A DNA stretch of 64,000 nucleotides from Aquificaceae bacterium (GTDB lineage Bacteria; Aquificota; Aquificia; Aquificales; Aquificaceae): the NCBI GenBank assembly GCA_027079305.1, contig JALWVU010000073.1, positions 149,588-213,587 of the forward strand, written 5' to 3'. How positions within the stretch are numbered: position 1 is the first letter of the stretch; each line of letters opens with the position of its first letter. Both the position numbers and the translations under genes were made by a program. The notes under the pieces are model-generated. The model was not told the origin of the DNA. It saw only the letters and a list, made by a program, of their open reading frames with translations, and made no database searches. Shown here one piece after another: positions 52,649-62,523 of this stretch.

Positions 52649-53295
52649 ACCACATATTCACAGATAGAGGTCCCGCATACGAGGTCAAGCCTCCGGAACC
52701 AAAGATAGTGGGGCCCGACTACGTTCAGTCCTTCGACACCATGTCAGCCACGGACTTTATGAAGATATACCTTGAAACCCTTAGATTTCAGGATCCCTTC
52801 AACCAGCAGGATCTGTCCAAATCCCTCGAGGACATGGTCCGGCTCAACCAGATCAGATTCTACACGGACATGAAGCAGTTTATGGACAACTTCACCGCCT
52901 GGATGAATCAGATAACCTTTATGCAAACCATAAATCTAATAGGTAAGGAGTTCGTCTTCGCTACGGACACACTCGACACAGTAAAGGGCGGGGATTACTA
53001 CATACTCACGGGGGAGAGAATTAACGACGTGAAGGTAAGGATATACGACGGAGACGAGCTTATAAAAGAGATAGAGATGGATCTGGACAAAGGTCTCAAT
53101 CCTATCGACATATCGGATCTGCCTACGGGTCAGTTCACGGTTAAGGTTTTCAAGGGAGACTTCGAGGTTCCGGGCTGGCAATTGGGATACAAAGACTCGG
53201 TCAGGTCCGCCGGCATAGTGAACGGGGAGCTTGTTCTCGACCTTCTTTCGGGAAGGCAGACCTCCGCTTCCCAGATCATATATACGGGAGGTTAA
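52645..53295 (+). CDS. flgD: flagellar hook assembly scaffolding protein FlgD
   Basis: 216 residues from ATG 52645; upstream reading to 52375 lies out of frame over the antitoxin gene and is rejected. ATDFMKIYLETLRFQDPFNQQD is the FlgD N-terminal motif (LxxxLxxQDP), followed by a Fn3/Tudor-like middle (VKVRIYDGDELIKEIEMDL) and the GQFTVKVF strand. FlgD caps the growing hook. Coupled by ATGA to the antitoxin gene. It is followed after 3 nt by the hook gene. Confidence 0.88.
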   Translation: MNHIFTDRGPAYEVKPPEPKIVGPDYVQSFDTMSATDFMKIYLETLRFQDPFNQQDLSKSLEDMVRLNQIRFYTDMKQFMDNFTAWMNQITFMQTINLIGKEFVFATDTLDTVKGGDYYILTGERINDVKVRIYDGDELIKEIEMDLDKGLNPIDISDLPTGQFTVKVFKGDFEVPGWQLGYKDSVRSAGIVNGELVLDLLSGRQTSASQIIYTGG

Positions 53296-53298
53296 GCC

Positions 53299-55293
53299 AT
53301 GCTTAGGAGCTTTTTCAACGCGGTCACCGGAATGGACGCCTCCAGATTCTGGATCGACGTGACCTCCGACAACCTTGCGAACGTAAACACGGTGGGCTTC
53401 AAAGCCCAGAGGCCCATATTCCAGGATGCCATATCCCAAGTGAACATAGGTCTCAACGTGGTTACCGGAACACTAAAGTCCACCACCTATGGTGCAGGCG
53501 TTCTGGTAGACAGCACCCAGAAGATATGGAACATAGGAAACTTCAAACAGACGGGAGTGAACACGGACCTGGCCATACAGGGAAGGGGACTTTTCATACT
53601 GAAGGATCCTATAACGGGAGCAAACCTCTACACGAGAGACGGCCAGTTCAGACTTTCGAGAGACGGCTACATGGTAAACTCGGGAGGTTTCTATCTGCAG
53701 GGTTTTAGATTGAATGAGAAAGGGGAGGTTGTAGGAACGGGGCTTGAAAGCATACATGTTCAGCAACAGCTTCCACCTAAGGCTACAACCGCCCTATCCT
53801 TTCTCAATCCTACAAACCTGAATGCGAACGCCATAGTTCCTGCAACACCGGTTTTCGATCCAGACAACCCTAACTCATACAACTACAAATACACTATGAC
53901 CATATACGACACCTTGGGGAATCCTTACCAGGCGGACGTCTACTTCAAGAAAGTGAGCACCAACGTCTGGGAAATGTTCGTCCTCGCGGATTACGACGGC
54001 GACGGCCAGGCGGAAGATCTGATAGCTAACGCTTACGCGGACGGACAGGACGGCGGGAAGAACTATGTGCGCCTCGTGTTCGACAACGATGGCAATCTTA
54101 TAAATCTATCCAACGATAAGATAATATCCGCCACCATCGGAACAAAACGCTACTATTACTTCAACTTGTTCGATAGCTCGAATCCTCCCCCTGAGGGTAT
54201 AAACACCGTATCCGGGGGTCAACTGGGAGGACAGGTGGACAGGCTCGGGCTGTCGGATCCAAACCAAATGGTGTTTATAGTTGGTGAGGAGCTTACGGTA
54301 GATTCGTTAAGCGATATATCCACTTCAACCACAAGCGTAACTGGTCCTGTAACAGACAACTTCACAGGAGATGGTTCTACAACTACGTTTACACTATCCG
54401 CTCCACCGGTAAGTCCAAGAACAGTGACCGTATCCTCCGTAGATTTCGGTTCTGGATCAATCACTCTATACGATGATGGCTCCGGGAACCTTGTAGACGC
54501 TTCTAACACTGTATACGGTTCCATAGATTACTCCACAGGCCAGATCACCTTTAACTCTCCTCCTGTAAGTGGTAATAACTTCTCCGTATCCTATAACTAC
54601 ACATTTCGTGCGGACGGAAGCACACGTGAGTTCCAACTGGCCTATGTGCCGGTTGTGCCTGGGAGCATCTCAACATCGGTTGATTTCGGAGGCGGTCCGG
54701 TAAACCTATCCGACGACGGAACGGGAAACCTTGTAGACTCAAGCAATAACATTTATGGGAAGGTTGACTACACTACAGGCTTAATAGAGTTTTTCACTCC
54801 GCCAGCAAGCAGTACTACCTTCAGTGTAAACTATAGCTACGGATCCTACGACGGGGATAACAGCGACGAGGATATTATCGCCAACACATACGTAAACCAG
54901 TTCGCTGCGGACTTCATAGTTACTGCAGAACAGGATGGCTACGCAAAGGGAGACCTCATAGACGTTTACGTTCTGTCTGAAGACGGTTCGGTGGTCGGCG
55001 TATACTCGAACGGGAAATCGATACCACTATACAGAGTTGCATTGGCCGTGTTCACCGATCCCGAGGAGCTTACGAAGAAGGGAGCTAATCTCTACACATC
55101 GATAAACACGCCCACCATACTCCTTGCAGGCGGTGCGGAGAAGGTAAGATCCGGAATGCTCGAGATGTCCAACGTGGACATAGCCAAGGAGTTCATAAGC
55201 CTGATTACGGCCCAGAGAGCATACCAGGCGAACGCGAGGGTGGTTACGACCTCCAATACCATACTTGACGAAACTGTTAATCTTGTTAGATAA
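53299..55293 (+). CDS. flgE: flagellar hook protein FlgE
   Basis: 664 residues, longer than the roughly 400 of E. coli FlgE. The rod/hook N-terminal motif is SRFWIDVTSDNLANVNTVGFK and the C-terminal motif is EFISLITAQRAYQANARVVTT. The middle region contains surface domains with two tandem copies of a unit of about 78 residues (357-434 and 438-514). Position after flgD supports FlgE over FlgF/FlgG. FlgE polymerises into the universal joint between rod and filament. GGGAGGT precedes the ATG. Confidence 0.88.
   Translation: MLRSFFNAVTGMDASRFWIDVTSDNLANVNTVGFKAQRPIFQDAISQVNIGLNVVTGTLKSTTYGAGVLVDSTQKIWNIGNFKQTGVNTDLAIQGRGLFILKDPITGANLYTRDGQFRLSRDGYMVNSGGFYLQGFRLNEKGEVVGTGLESIHVQQQLPPKATTALSFLNPTNLNANAIVPATPVFDPDNPNSYNYKYTMTIYDTLGNPYQADVYFKKVSTNVWEMFVLADYDGDGQAEDLIANAYADGQDGGKNYVRLVFDNDGNLINLSNDKIISATIGTKRYYYFNLFDSSNPPPEGINTVSGGQLGGQVDRLGLSDPNQMVFIVGEELTVDSLSDISTSTTSVTGPVTDNFTGDGSTTTFTLSAPPVSPRTVTVSSVDFGSGSITLYDDGSGNLVDASNTVYGSIDYSTGQITFNSPPVSGNNFSVSYNYTFRADGSTREFQLAYVPVVPGSISTSVDFGGGPVNLSDDGTGNLVDSSNNIYGKVDYTTGLIEFFTPPASSTTFSVNYSYGSYDGDNSDEDIIANTYVNQFAADFIVTAEQDGYAKGDLIDVYVLSEDGSVVGVYSNGKSIPLYRVALAVFTDPEELTKKGANLYTSINTPTILLAGGAEKVRSGMLEMSNVDIAKEFISLITAQRAYQANARVVTTSNTILDETVNLVR
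54367..54840 (+). repeat. two tandem domain repeats inside the hook protein
   Basis: Residues 357-434 and 438-514 of FlgE align end to end. Both begin DGST, carry VDFG, then LDDGSGNLVDASN or LSDDGTGNLVDSSN, then YGSIDYSTG or YGKVDYTTG, and end SVSYNY or SVNYSY. Each unit is about 78 residues of beta-rich Ser/Thr/Gly/Asp sequence. The copies have diverged at DNA level, so the duplication is not recent. Confidence 0.8.
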
Positions 55294-55301
55294 TCAGAGC
55301 C

Positions 55302-55808
55302 ATGGCTGACGAGGAGAGGGAGGCTCAGCAAGCGGAGGAGGCGACCGGCGGAGGCAAGGGCAAGCTCCTCCTGATCGGCCTCCTTCTCCTCATCCTTTTA
55401 ATAGGGGGAGGAGCGGGCGCTTACTTTTTCCTCTTCTCCAAGAAATCTGAAGAAAAGAAAGAGGAAGCCCCTAAACCCAAGGTATCCCCCGAAGCCGTAG
55501 GGGTTATGTATAAACTCGAGCCCGCTTTCATAGTAAATCTGGCGGATCCCGAACTTACCATGTATGCGAGGGTTTCCATAACCCTCGAGCTCTCCTCTCC
55601 GGAGGTGGTTCTGGAGGTCCAAAAGAGGGAACCTATCATAAGGGATGCGATAATAGAGATACTCTCCAACAAGACCTCTCGTGAGCTTAGATCCCCTGAA
55701 GGGAGAGAACAGCTCAAGCTCGAGATAATAAAGCGTATAAACACCATCCTCGTTCAGGGAGGGGTCAGAAACGTCTACTTCACCGAGTTCGTGGTCCAAG
55801 CGGAGTGA
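55302..55808 (+). CDS. fliL: flagellar basal body-associated protein FliL
   Basis: 168 residues. A polar N-terminus and one membrane helix (LLLIGLLLLILLIGGGAGAYFF) are followed by a Lys/Glu linker and a periplasmic stomatin-like domain with MYKLEPAFIVNLADPELTMYARVSITLEL and PIIRDAIIEILSNKTSREL. FliL rings surround the stator and raise torque. Its stop overlaps the fliO ATG (TGATG). Confidence 0.9.
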   Translation: MADEEREAQQAEEATGGGKGKLLLIGLLLLILLIGGGAGAYFFLFSKKSEEKKEEAPKPKVSPEAVGVMYKLEPAFIVNLADPELTMYARVSITLELSSPEVVLEVQKREPIIRDAIIEILSNKTSRELRSPEGREQLKLEIIKRINTILVQGGVRNVYFTEFVVQAE

Positions 55809-56140
55809 TGGATCTCACCGAGTATCTGGTAAAGCTCATAATCTCTCTGCTCATAGTCCTCGGTGCTCTGTTCCTTCTTCTGCCTTTTGCTCTGAAGAGA
55901 TTCATGGGAATAAGGGGCTTCGGAGGCAGAGGGAGCTTCGAGATAAAGAAGGTGTCTCCCATCTCCAGAAACCTATTCGTGGTCGAGCTCGAGATAAAGG
56001 GCAGAACCTACGTCCTCGTAGTGGGGGAGAGGGGGGCTGATGTAATATATAGGGAAGATGATAAGGATAATCCTTCCCCTGCTGGCTCTCGCGGGGACCG
56101 TCCTCGCCCAGGAGAGGGTGATACCTCAAGTAGAGCTTAA
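55808..56140 (+). CDS. fliO: flagellar biosynthesis protein FliO
   Basis: 110 residues from ATG 55808; a GTG 3 nt earlier overlaps the fliL stop. An N-terminal membrane helix (LVKLIISLLIVLGALFLLLPF) leads to a short SH3-like part (FEIKKVSPISRNLFVVELEIKG, RTYVLVVGERGADVIY), the FliO layout. FliO helps assemble the FliP ring. The last 27 codons overlap fliP by 83 nt in another frame, an unusually long overlap for this operon, and encode a polar tail. Confidence 0.8.
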   Translation: MDLTEYLVKLIISLLIVLGALFLLLPFALKRFMGIRGFGGRGSFEIKKVSPISRNLFVVELEIKGRTYVLVVGERGADVIYREDDKDNPSPAGSRGDRPRPGEGDTSSRA

Positions 56141-56795
56141 GGTAGGCGAGGGGGATCTGGATACCGCCATAAGGCTTCTCATACTTCTGACGATCCTTGC
56201 CCTCGCTCCTTCCATACTCATAATGACCACCTCCTTCATAAGGATCGTAGTGGTGCTTTCCGTCCTCAGGCAGGCCCTCGGCGTTCCCCAGGTCCCTCCC
56301 AACCAGGTGATAATCTCCCTCGCACTGTTTCTGACCTTCTTCATAATGAAACCCGTTGTGGAGGACATAAACACGAACGCCCTCCAGCCCTACCTGAAGG
56401 AGGAGATATCGGATCGGGAGTTCTTCAACAGACTCTCCAGCTCAATAAAGGGTTTTATGGTAAAGCAGACACGCAAAGACACCCTGGAGGTTTTCCTGGA
56501 GGTATCCAAGCTGAGCGGGGAAGAGAGGGAGAAAATAAAGGAACCTGAGGACGTCCCCCTCTCCATACTCATTCCCGCCTTTATGGTGAGCGAGCTGACC
56601 ACAGCCTTTGAGATAGTCTTTCTCCTCTACATACCTTTTTTAATAGTGGACATAGTGGTGGCCTCGGTCCTGATCTCGATGGGAATAATTATGATCCCTC
56701 CCCAGATAATATCGCTCCCTTTCAAGATAATGCTCTTTGTCCTCGCCAACGGCTGGGAGTTGGTCGTCCTTTCCCTTGTTAGAAGCTATCAGTAG
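56058..56795 (+). CDS. fliP: flagellar export apparatus protein FliP
   Basis: 245 residues. A cleavable signal peptide (IRIILPLLALAGTVLAQ), known for FliP, precedes LAPSILIMTTSFIRIVVVLSVLRQALGVPQVPPNQV and the C-terminal LISMGIIMIPPQIISLPFKIMLFVLANGW, both FliP signatures. Five FliP copies form the core of the export gate. ATG 56058 has GGGAAG upstream and lies inside fliO. Confidence 0.96.
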   Translation: MIRIILPLLALAGTVLAQERVIPQVELKVGEGDLDTAIRLLILLTILALAPSILIMTTSFIRIVVVLSVLRQALGVPQVPPNQVIISLALFLTFFIMKPVVEDINTNALQPYLKEEISDREFFNRLSSSIKGFMVKQTRKDTLEVFLEVSKLSGEEREKIKEPEDVPLSILIPAFMVSELTTAFEIVFLLYIPFLIVDIVVASVLISMGIIMIPPQIISLPFKIMLFVLANGWELVVLSLVRSYQ

Positions 56796-56805
56796 GAGGT
56801 CCATC

Positions 56806-57075
56806 ATGAGCCCCGATATGATCGTATCACTCGGTCAGAAGGCCCTCGAGATGACGATGATCCTCGCCATGCCCATTCTGTTGGCCACCTTCCTCGTGGG
56901 CCTCGCGGTCAGCATATTCCAGGCGGCAACCCAGATCCAGGAGATGACACTGGCCTACATTCCAAAGATAGTGGCGGCGATGGTTACCATCTTCCTCTTG
57001 GGCGGATGGATGATGAGCAAGCTGGTGGACTTCACCAAGGAGATAATGGTCAATATACCCATCTGGATAAGATGA
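56806..57075 (+). CDS. fliQ: flagellar export apparatus protein FliQ
   Basis: 89 residues from ATG 56806, with AGGAGGT at 5-nt spacing; an upstream in-frame ATG inside fliP is rejected. There are two membrane helices, MTMILAMPILLATFLVGLAVSIFQAATQIQEMTL and IVAAMVTIFLLGGWMMSKL. The AATQIQEMTL motif is typical. Four FliQ subunits wrap the FliP-FliR gate. ATGA overlap with fliR. Confidence 0.95.
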   Translation: MSPDMIVSLGQKALEMTMILAMPILLATFLVGLAVSIFQAATQIQEMTLAYIPKIVAAMVTIFLLGGWMMSKLVDFTKEIMVNIPIWIR

Positions 57076-57836
57076 TTCTCTTCGATACTAACAGCTTACT
57101 AACTGTCCTTCTCCTCTTCATGAGGGTCTTCTCCTTCATCGTGATGGTTCCCCTCTTCGGAACCTTCTTCCTGCCGAACTTCGTGAGAGCTTATCTTGCC
57201 TTCGCCGTCAGCTTGTCCATCCTCACCTACGCGGACCTAAAGCCTGTGGAGGTGGACTCCTTCATCACCTTTGTGGGCCTCGCGCTCCACGAGGTAATCT
57301 TCGGCTTCTTATCGGGCTTCTTTCTGAGGCTCCTCTTCGATGCGGTCTTCGTGGCGGGAGAGATAATAGCGGTTAACACGGGCCTGGGTTTTCTGATGAT
57401 GTTCCTGCCCCAGCAACCCCAGACGACCGTCCTGGCGGGCTTCTCCACACTCCTGGCCTCCACCCTCTTCCTCTCCCTCGGCGGGGCGGAGGCGGTTTAC
57501 TTGGGCCTTCTCAAAAGCGTGGAGAGCGTTCCCCTGGGATCTTTTGATGTATACTCACTCAACGGCAAGGTCTTCTTGGAGCTTTTCTACAAGAGCTTCT
57601 CTACGGGCGTGAAGATAGCGCTACCCGTTCTCATAGCCGCACTTCTGACGAACGTCATTCTGGCGGTGATAAACCGCTTCATACCCCAGATAAACGTCTT
57701 CATGGTGGGCCTTCCCCTTCAGGTTATGGTGGGGCTTACGGTCTTCATGCTCTCCCTTCCCGTGATCGGAATAGTTCTCGTATCTTACATGAGGAGCTAC
57801 ATGATGGATTTCCTTAAGTTTCTGGGAGGGGGCTGA
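57072..57836 (+). CDS. fliR: flagellar export apparatus protein FliR
   Basis: 254 residues from ATG 57072. Hydrophobic throughout, with LLLFMRVFSFIVMVPLFG, VAGEIIAVNTGLGF and LPVLIAALLTNVILAVINRFIPQINVFMVGLPLQVMVGL near residue 205, the diagnostic FliR region. FliR completes the FliP5-Q4-R1 export gate. It overlaps fliQ by 4 nt and is followed by flhB after 20 nt. Confidence 0.96.
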   Translation: MILFDTNSLLTVLLLFMRVFSFIVMVPLFGTFFLPNFVRAYLAFAVSLSILTYADLKPVEVDSFITFVGLALHEVIFGFLSGFFLRLLFDAVFVAGEIIAVNTGLGFLMMFLPQQPQTTVLAGFSTLLASTLFLSLGGAEAVYLGLLKSVESVPLGSFDVYSLNGKVFLELFYKSFSTGVKIALPVLIAALLTNVILAVINRFIPQINVFMVGLPLQVMVGLTVFMLSLPVIGIVLVSYMRSYMMDFLKFLGGG

Positions 57837-57856
57837 AGGCCTATATTTAAAAGTCC

Positions 57857-58912
57857 ATGGCCCAGGAGAACAAGACCGAGAAGGCAACCCCTTACAGGAG
57901 GAGGAAGCTAAAGGAGGAGGGGAACGTAGCCAAGAGCGTTGAGATAGCCAGCTCCCTCACCGTCCTGATCTCCTCCCTGATCATCTTCTTTACGGGGGCT
58001 TTGATATTCAAGGAGGTCGTCTCCTTCCTTATGGCCCTCTCCGGCCTCAAGCCCATGGAGTTCTCCACCTTATCGGGGCTTGCGGTTAAAGAGTCCTTCG
58101 TAAACGTGGTCAAGCTCCTGGTGCCCTTCTTCGTGGTCACCATCCTCGTGGTCATCGGTGCCCACATAGCCCAGTTCGGCTTCATATTCACACTAAAGCC
58201 CCTCCAGTTCAAGTGGGAGAGGATAAACCCCTTCGAGGGTATAAAGAGGATGTTTTCACTTACAACCCTCTTCGAACTTTCCAAGAACTCCCTCAAGGCC
58301 CTACTTCTCTTCGGTATAGCCCTCTTCGTCCTCAAAGGGAGCGTGGAGCTCATCCTCAGCTCCGCCCAGATGCCTCTTCTGGAGGGTGTGAATTTCCTCA
58401 TAAACCTGCTTATCAAGGTGGTCCTGATACTCGGGGTTATCGCCTTCTTCATAGCCCTGCTGGATCTTGCCTACAAGAGGTGGGAGTATGAAAGGAAGAT
58501 AAGGATGTCGAGGCAGGAGGTGAAGGAGGAGTTCAAACAGCTGGAGGGACATCCAGAGGTAAAGGCCAAGATAAAGTCCAGGATGAGGGAGATGGCCCGT
58601 GGGAGGATGATGGCGGAGGTTCCAAAGGCGAGCGTCGTTATCACGAACCCCACTCACATAGCCATAGCCCTCCGCTACGATCCCGACAGGGACAGAGCTC
58701 CCGTGGTGGTGGCCAAAGGTAAGGGAACGATAGCGGAGAGGATAAGACAGATAGCGGAGGAGAACGAGATCCCCGTAATAAGGAAGCCCGAGCTGGCAAG
58801 GGCCCTGTATCCAGCTGTGGAGGTGGGAGACGAGATACCGCCCGAGTTCTACAGGGCGGTGGCTGAGGTGATAGCCTTCGTGATGTTCAGGAGGAGAAGG
58901 ACTTACGTCTAA
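57857..58912 (+). CDS. flhB: flagellar export switch protein FlhB
   Basis: 351 residues. TEKATPYRRRKLKEEGNVAKS at the start, four membrane segments and the autocleavage site NPTH in VVITNPTHIAIALRY near residue 265 identify FlhB. Self-cleavage between Asn and Pro switches export from hook to filament proteins. TATATT lies 9 nt before the ATG with no ribosome site, so in addition to read-through it may have its own leaderless start. No flhA or flhF follows; an intergenic gap and nrdA come next. Confidence 0.97.
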   Translation: MAQENKTEKATPYRRRKLKEEGNVAKSVEIASSLTVLISSLIIFFTGALIFKEVVSFLMALSGLKPMEFSTLSGLAVKESFVNVVKLLVPFFVVTILVVIGAHIAQFGFIFTLKPLQFKWERINPFEGIKRMFSLTTLFELSKNSLKALLLFGIALFVLKGSVELILSSAQMPLLEGVNFLINLLIKVVLILGVIAFFIALLDLAYKRWEYERKIRMSRQEVKEEFKQLEGHPEVKAKIKSRMREMARGRMMAEVPKASVVITNPTHIAIALRYDPDRDRAPVVVAKGKGTIAERIRQIAEENEIPVIRKPELARALYPAVEVGDEIPPEFYRAVAEVIAFVMFRRRRTYV

Positions 58913-58984
58913 AGTTTCCAAGTTCTATCAATAACTTTCCCTTTCCGATAAATTATCCCGTCCAGACAACGATATAGGATTTCA

Positions 58985-59000
58985 CGGGCGGTTTCGCCCG
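58985..59000 (+). promoter_or_regulatory. GC-rich hairpin between flhB and nrdA
   Basis: CGGGCG (58985-58990), loop GTTT, CGCCCG (58995-59000). No U-tract follows, so it is a poor intrinsic terminator. It lies just upstream of TAAAAT (59006-59011), the likely nrdA -10, and might act as a regulator site. No NrdR box was confidently seen. Confidence 0.35.
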
Positions 59001-59017
59001 ACTCCTAAAATACCCTC

Positions 59018-62000
59018 ATGGAGGGGACAGCCATGGAAGTTATAAAGAGAAGCGGAAAGCGCGAGAAGCTTGACATAAACAAGATCAGGATAGCCCTCGA
59101 GTTCGCCTTCAAGGGCCTCAACGTGGACCCCCTCGAACTGGAAACAGATGCCCAGATCCAGTTCAGGGACGGGATAACCACAGAGGAGATACAGGCGGTT
59201 CTCATAAGAACCGCGGCGGAGAAGGTATCTCCGGAAAGGCCCGACTGGCAGTTCGCGGCCGCGAGGCTCCTCCTATACGACCTCTACAAGAAGGTGGCCC
59301 ACATAAGGGGATACGAGGTCAGGGACGAGCTTTCCAGAGAATACAAGCCCTACAACACGGAGGGCTTTTACGATTTCGTGAAGGAGTATGTAGAAAAGGG
59401 AATATACGGGAGGTATCTGATAGAGAACTACTCCAAGGAGGACTTCTTAGAGCTCGCCAGATACATAAAGCCCGAGAGGGACCTCTACTTCAACTACACG
59501 GGGATAAAGATCCTCGCGGACAGGTATCTGGTGAGGGACGAGGAGGGGAGAGTTATAGAGCTCCCCCAGGAGATGTATATGCTCATTTCCATGACGCTGG
59601 CCCTCCCCGAGAAGGACAAGGTCAGGTGGGCCAAGGAGTTCTACGATCTCCTTTCCGAACACCTTGTTACCGTCGCCACCCCCACCCTCATGAACGCGAG
59701 GCGCCCCTTCACACAGCTCTCCTCCTGTTTCATACTTACGGTGGACGACGACCTCTACGACATCTTCGACAACGTTCAGAAGGCCGCCCAGATCTCCAAG
59801 CACGCTGGAGGCCTCGGAATCTACATCGGGAAGCTAAGGGCCACGGGAGCGCCCATAAGGAAGTTCAAGGGGGCCAGCTCGGGGATAATCCCCGTGGTTA
59901 AAGTCATAAACGACGTGATGACCTACGTGGACCAGCTGGGGATGAGGAAGGGATCCGCCTCCATCACCCTCGACATCTGGCACAAGGACATACTGGACTT
60001 TCTGGAGGTCAAGACCAACGCGGGGGACGAGAGGAAGAAGGCCCACGACATACACCCCGCGGTTTCCATTCCCGACATCTTCATGAAGAGAGTCATAAAC
60101 AGGGAGAAGTGGACCCTGATGGACCCCTACTACACCAAGAAGGTGGCGGGAGACAAGAACCTGGAGGACCTCTGGGGAGAGGCCTTTGAAGAAGAGTATC
60201 TTAGGCTCGAAAAAGAGCTCCCTCCAGAGGCCAAGAAGGAGGTGGACGCCTTCGAGCTCTGGAAGAGGCTCCTTACGGTCGCCTTCGAAACGGGAGAGCC
60301 TTACATCTTCTTCAGGGACCACGCCAACAGGATGAACCCCAACAAGCATGCGGGGATGGTTTATTCGAGTAATCTCTGCGTTACGGGAGACACGCGCCTC
60401 GCCACCCAGTTCGGCCTCGTGAAGGCGGAGGATCTCTACAGGATGGGAGAGCCGATAATAGCGACCTACGACAGGAGGACTGACGGAGACCCCAGAGCCT
60501 ACGGAACCGATAAGGCCCTCTGCATAAAGATGCACAGGACCGCGGAACGGGCGGACGTCTGGGAGGTAATTACCAGAGACGGATACAGGATAAAGGCTAC
60601 AGAGTGGCACGACTTTTACGTCCTGGATGAGGGTAAGGTAATTAAGAAAAAGCTCAAAGATCTTAAAGTGGGAGACAGGCTTCTGATCCAGTCAGGGGAG
60701 GGGCAGTTCGGTCAGGAGGGATCCTACGAGCTCGGCTTCCTCCTCGGATGGCTCACAGGAGACGGAACCTTGGCCAGGGACAAGAGGACCGGAAATCAGG
60801 TGGCCATCTTCGATCTATACAACGAGGACATAGCCCTTAGGGATCTTATATACACCGCCAAAGAGCGTGTGGTCGAAGCTTACTATCCGCAAGTAGAGGG
60901 AAGAAAGGTTCTAAACGATTACGAAAGGCCCGTAGCTACGAAGGTGGTAAACCATACACAAAACAGCAAAAAACTTAGAATATGTTCCAGCAAGCTGGGC
61001 AGGATCTTCGAGGAGAAGTTCGGCTTTAACGCCGAGACCAAGCACAGGGTTCCCGAGGTAATCTTCAGGGGAACAAGGGAAACTGTAAAAGGATACCTTC
61101 AGGCACTTTTCACCGCGGATGCGACCGTAGAAGTTATAAAGAACTCGGGCATCCCCACCTTCACAATCCAGCTCACCAGCAAGAACAGAGAACTGCTCGA
61201 GGGTGTTCAGATGCTCCTCGCCAACTTCGGGATAAAGTCATCCATATACACAAGCTCTCAGGCCTATAGGTTAGACATAAAGGGAAGAAACGCCGTAAGG
61301 TTCGTAAAAGAGATAGGTTTTATAGGTAGCAAGCAGGAAAAGGCCCTTAAGGTTATCAGGGAGAGGATTTCGAAGGGCTATCCTGCGGAGGGCAGAAAGG
61401 GTGAGAAGTTCCTCAGCGAGGTGGTAAGTATAAATTACGCTGGGAAGGAAGATGTTTACGATACAACCCAGCTCTACAACCACTCACTGATATTCAACGG
61501 CATAGTTACGGGGAACTGCCATGAGATAATCCAGAACATGAGTCCCACCAAGCACCTCGGAAGGGAGCTGGACCCCGAGACTGGGGAGATAATCTACAGG
61601 AAGGTGTCGGGGGACGTGGTGGTATGCAACCTGGGATCGGTGAACCTCGGGAAGGTTCATACAAAGGAGATGATGGAGAGGGTTGTTCCCAAACTGGTGA
61701 GGATGCTCGATAACGTGATAGAGATAAACTACTACGCCATACCCGAGGCTGAATACACCAACAAGAGATACAGGGCTATAGGGATAGGTGTCTCCAACTA
61801 CCACTACTGCCTGGTAAAGAACGGGATCCAGTGGGAGAGCGAGGAGCATTTGAGGTTTGCGGACAGGCTCTTCGAGCTTCTCGCCTTCTACGCTATAAAG
61901 GGCTCCGTGGAGCTCGCCAAGGAGAGAGGTAAATACAGGCTCTTCGAGGGTTCGGACTGGAGCAGGGGCATCTTCTTCGGGAGGAAGATAGAGGATATAG

Positions 62001-62470
62001 AGGAGAACTCTAAGGAGAACGAGAACAACCTCCCCTGGAGGGAGCTGGCGGAGGAGGTCAAAACCCACGGTATGAGGAACGCATACCTTCTGGCCCTCAT
62101 GCCAACGGGCTCCACATCCCTTATACTGGGAGCGACCCCCTCTGTAGATCCCATATTTGCCAAATACTACAAGGAAGAGAATATGAGCGGAATCCTTCCC
62201 CAGGTCCCCCCCGAGATAGACAGGTTCTTTTGGCACTACAAGAGCGCATACAACATAGATCAGGAGTGGGTGGTAAGGGCCGCGGCGGTCAGGCAGAAGT
62301 GGATAGACCAGGCCCAGTCTCTTAACCTCTTCGTAGATCCCGAGAAGATAGACGGCCCTACCCTCTCGAAGATCTACCAGCTCGCCTGGGAGCTGGGCCT
62401 GAAGACCATCTACTACCTGAGATCGAAGTCCATAACTGACATAGAAGAGTGTGAGAGCTGTGCTGTTTGA
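59018..62470 (+). CDS. nrdA: ribonucleoside-diphosphate reductase alpha subunit with intein
   Basis: 1150 residues as encoded; removal of the 380-residue intein gives a 770-residue NrdA. It has an N-terminal ATP cone ([20 protein letters not shown]), then [16 protein letters not shown] with an active-site Cys, [15 protein letters not shown] and, after the intein, the Cys of [53 protein letters not shown] and the C-terminal redox pair CESC follow. The enzyme reduces ribonucleoside diphosphates to deoxy forms with NrdB. ATG 59018 has TAAAAT 6 nt upstream; ATG 59033 has GGAGGGG upstream and is an equally good start. Confidence 0.97.
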   Translation: MEGTAMEVIKRSGKREKLDINKIRIALEFAFKGLNVDPLELETDAQIQFRDGITTEEIQAVLIRTAAEKVSPERPDWQFAAARLLLYDLYKKVAHIRGYEVRDELSREYKPYNTEGFYDFVKEYVEKGIYGRYLIENYSKEDFLELARYIKPERDLYFNYTGIKILADRYLVRDEEGRVIELPQEMYMLISMTLALPEKDKVRWAKEFYDLLSEHLVTVATPTLMNARRPFTQLSSCFILTVDDDLYDIFDNVQKAAQISKHAGGLGIYIGKLRATGAPIRKFKGASSGIIPVVKVINDVMTYVDQLGMRKGSASITLDIWHKDILDFLEVKTNAGDERKKAHDIHPAVSIPDIFMKRVINREKWTLMDPYYTKKVAGDKNLEDLWGEAFEEEYLRLEKELPPEAKKEVDAFELWKRLLTVAFETGEPYIFFRDHANRMNPNKHAGMVYSSNLCVTGDTRLATQFGLVKAEDLYRMGEPIIATYDRRTDGDPRAYGTDKALCIKMHRTAERADVWEVITRDGYRIKATEWHDFYVLDEGKVIKKKLKDLKVGDRLLIQSGEGQFGQEGSYELGFLLGWLTGDGTLARDKRTGNQVAIFDLYNEDIALRDLIYTAKERVVEAYYPQVEGRKVLNDYERPVATKVVNHTQNSKKLRICSSKLGRIFEEKFGFNAETKHRVPEVIFRGTRETVKGYLQALFTADATVEVIKNSGIPTFTIQLTSKNRELLEGVQMLLANFGIKSSIYTSSQAYRLDIKGRNAVRFVKEIGFIGSKQEKALKVIRERISKGYPAEGRKGEKFLSEVVSINYAGKEDVYDTTQLYNHSLIFNGIVTGNCHEIIQNMSPTKHLGRELDPETGEIIYRKVSGDVVVCNLGSVNLGKVHTKEMMERVVPKLVRMLDNVIEINYYAIPEAEYTNKRYRAIGIGVSNYHYCLVKNGIQWESEEHLRFADRLFELLAFYAIKGSVELAKERGKYRLFEGSDWSRGIFFGRKIEDIEENSKENENNLPWRELAEEVKTHGMRNAYLLALMPTGSTSLILGATPSVDPIFAKYYKEENMSGILPQVPPEIDRFFWHYKSAYNIDQEWVVRAAAVRQKWIDQAQSLNLFVDPEKIDGPTLSKIYQLAWELGLKTIYYLRSKSITDIEECESCAV
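60377..61516 (+). other. LAGLIDADG-type intein inserted in nrdA
   Basis: 380 residues, from Cys of [10 protein letters not shown] to Asn of NGIVTGN, followed by extein Cys (61517-61519) of the active-site loop SNL|CHEI. Block A is CVTGDTRL; block B is [10 protein letters not shown] with the TxxH histidine; endonuclease motifs are [13 protein letters not shown] and [13 protein letters not shown]; block F is [10 protein letters not shown]. The usual penultimate His is Gly here (TGN). The region seems more AT-rich than the flanking exteins. Both active LAGLIDADG aspartates appear present, so homing may be functional. An intein in NrdA is also known from Aquifex aeolicus. Confidence 0.93.
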
Positions 62471-62523
62471 GGTTTAAAAACAAGCACAAGGAACGAAATT
62501 TATAAGCTGGAGGAGGTAGGAAG

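Noticed and set aside
58985..59000. Rho-independent terminator after flhB
   Set aside because: The hairpin has no U-tract and is followed directly by a -10-like element.
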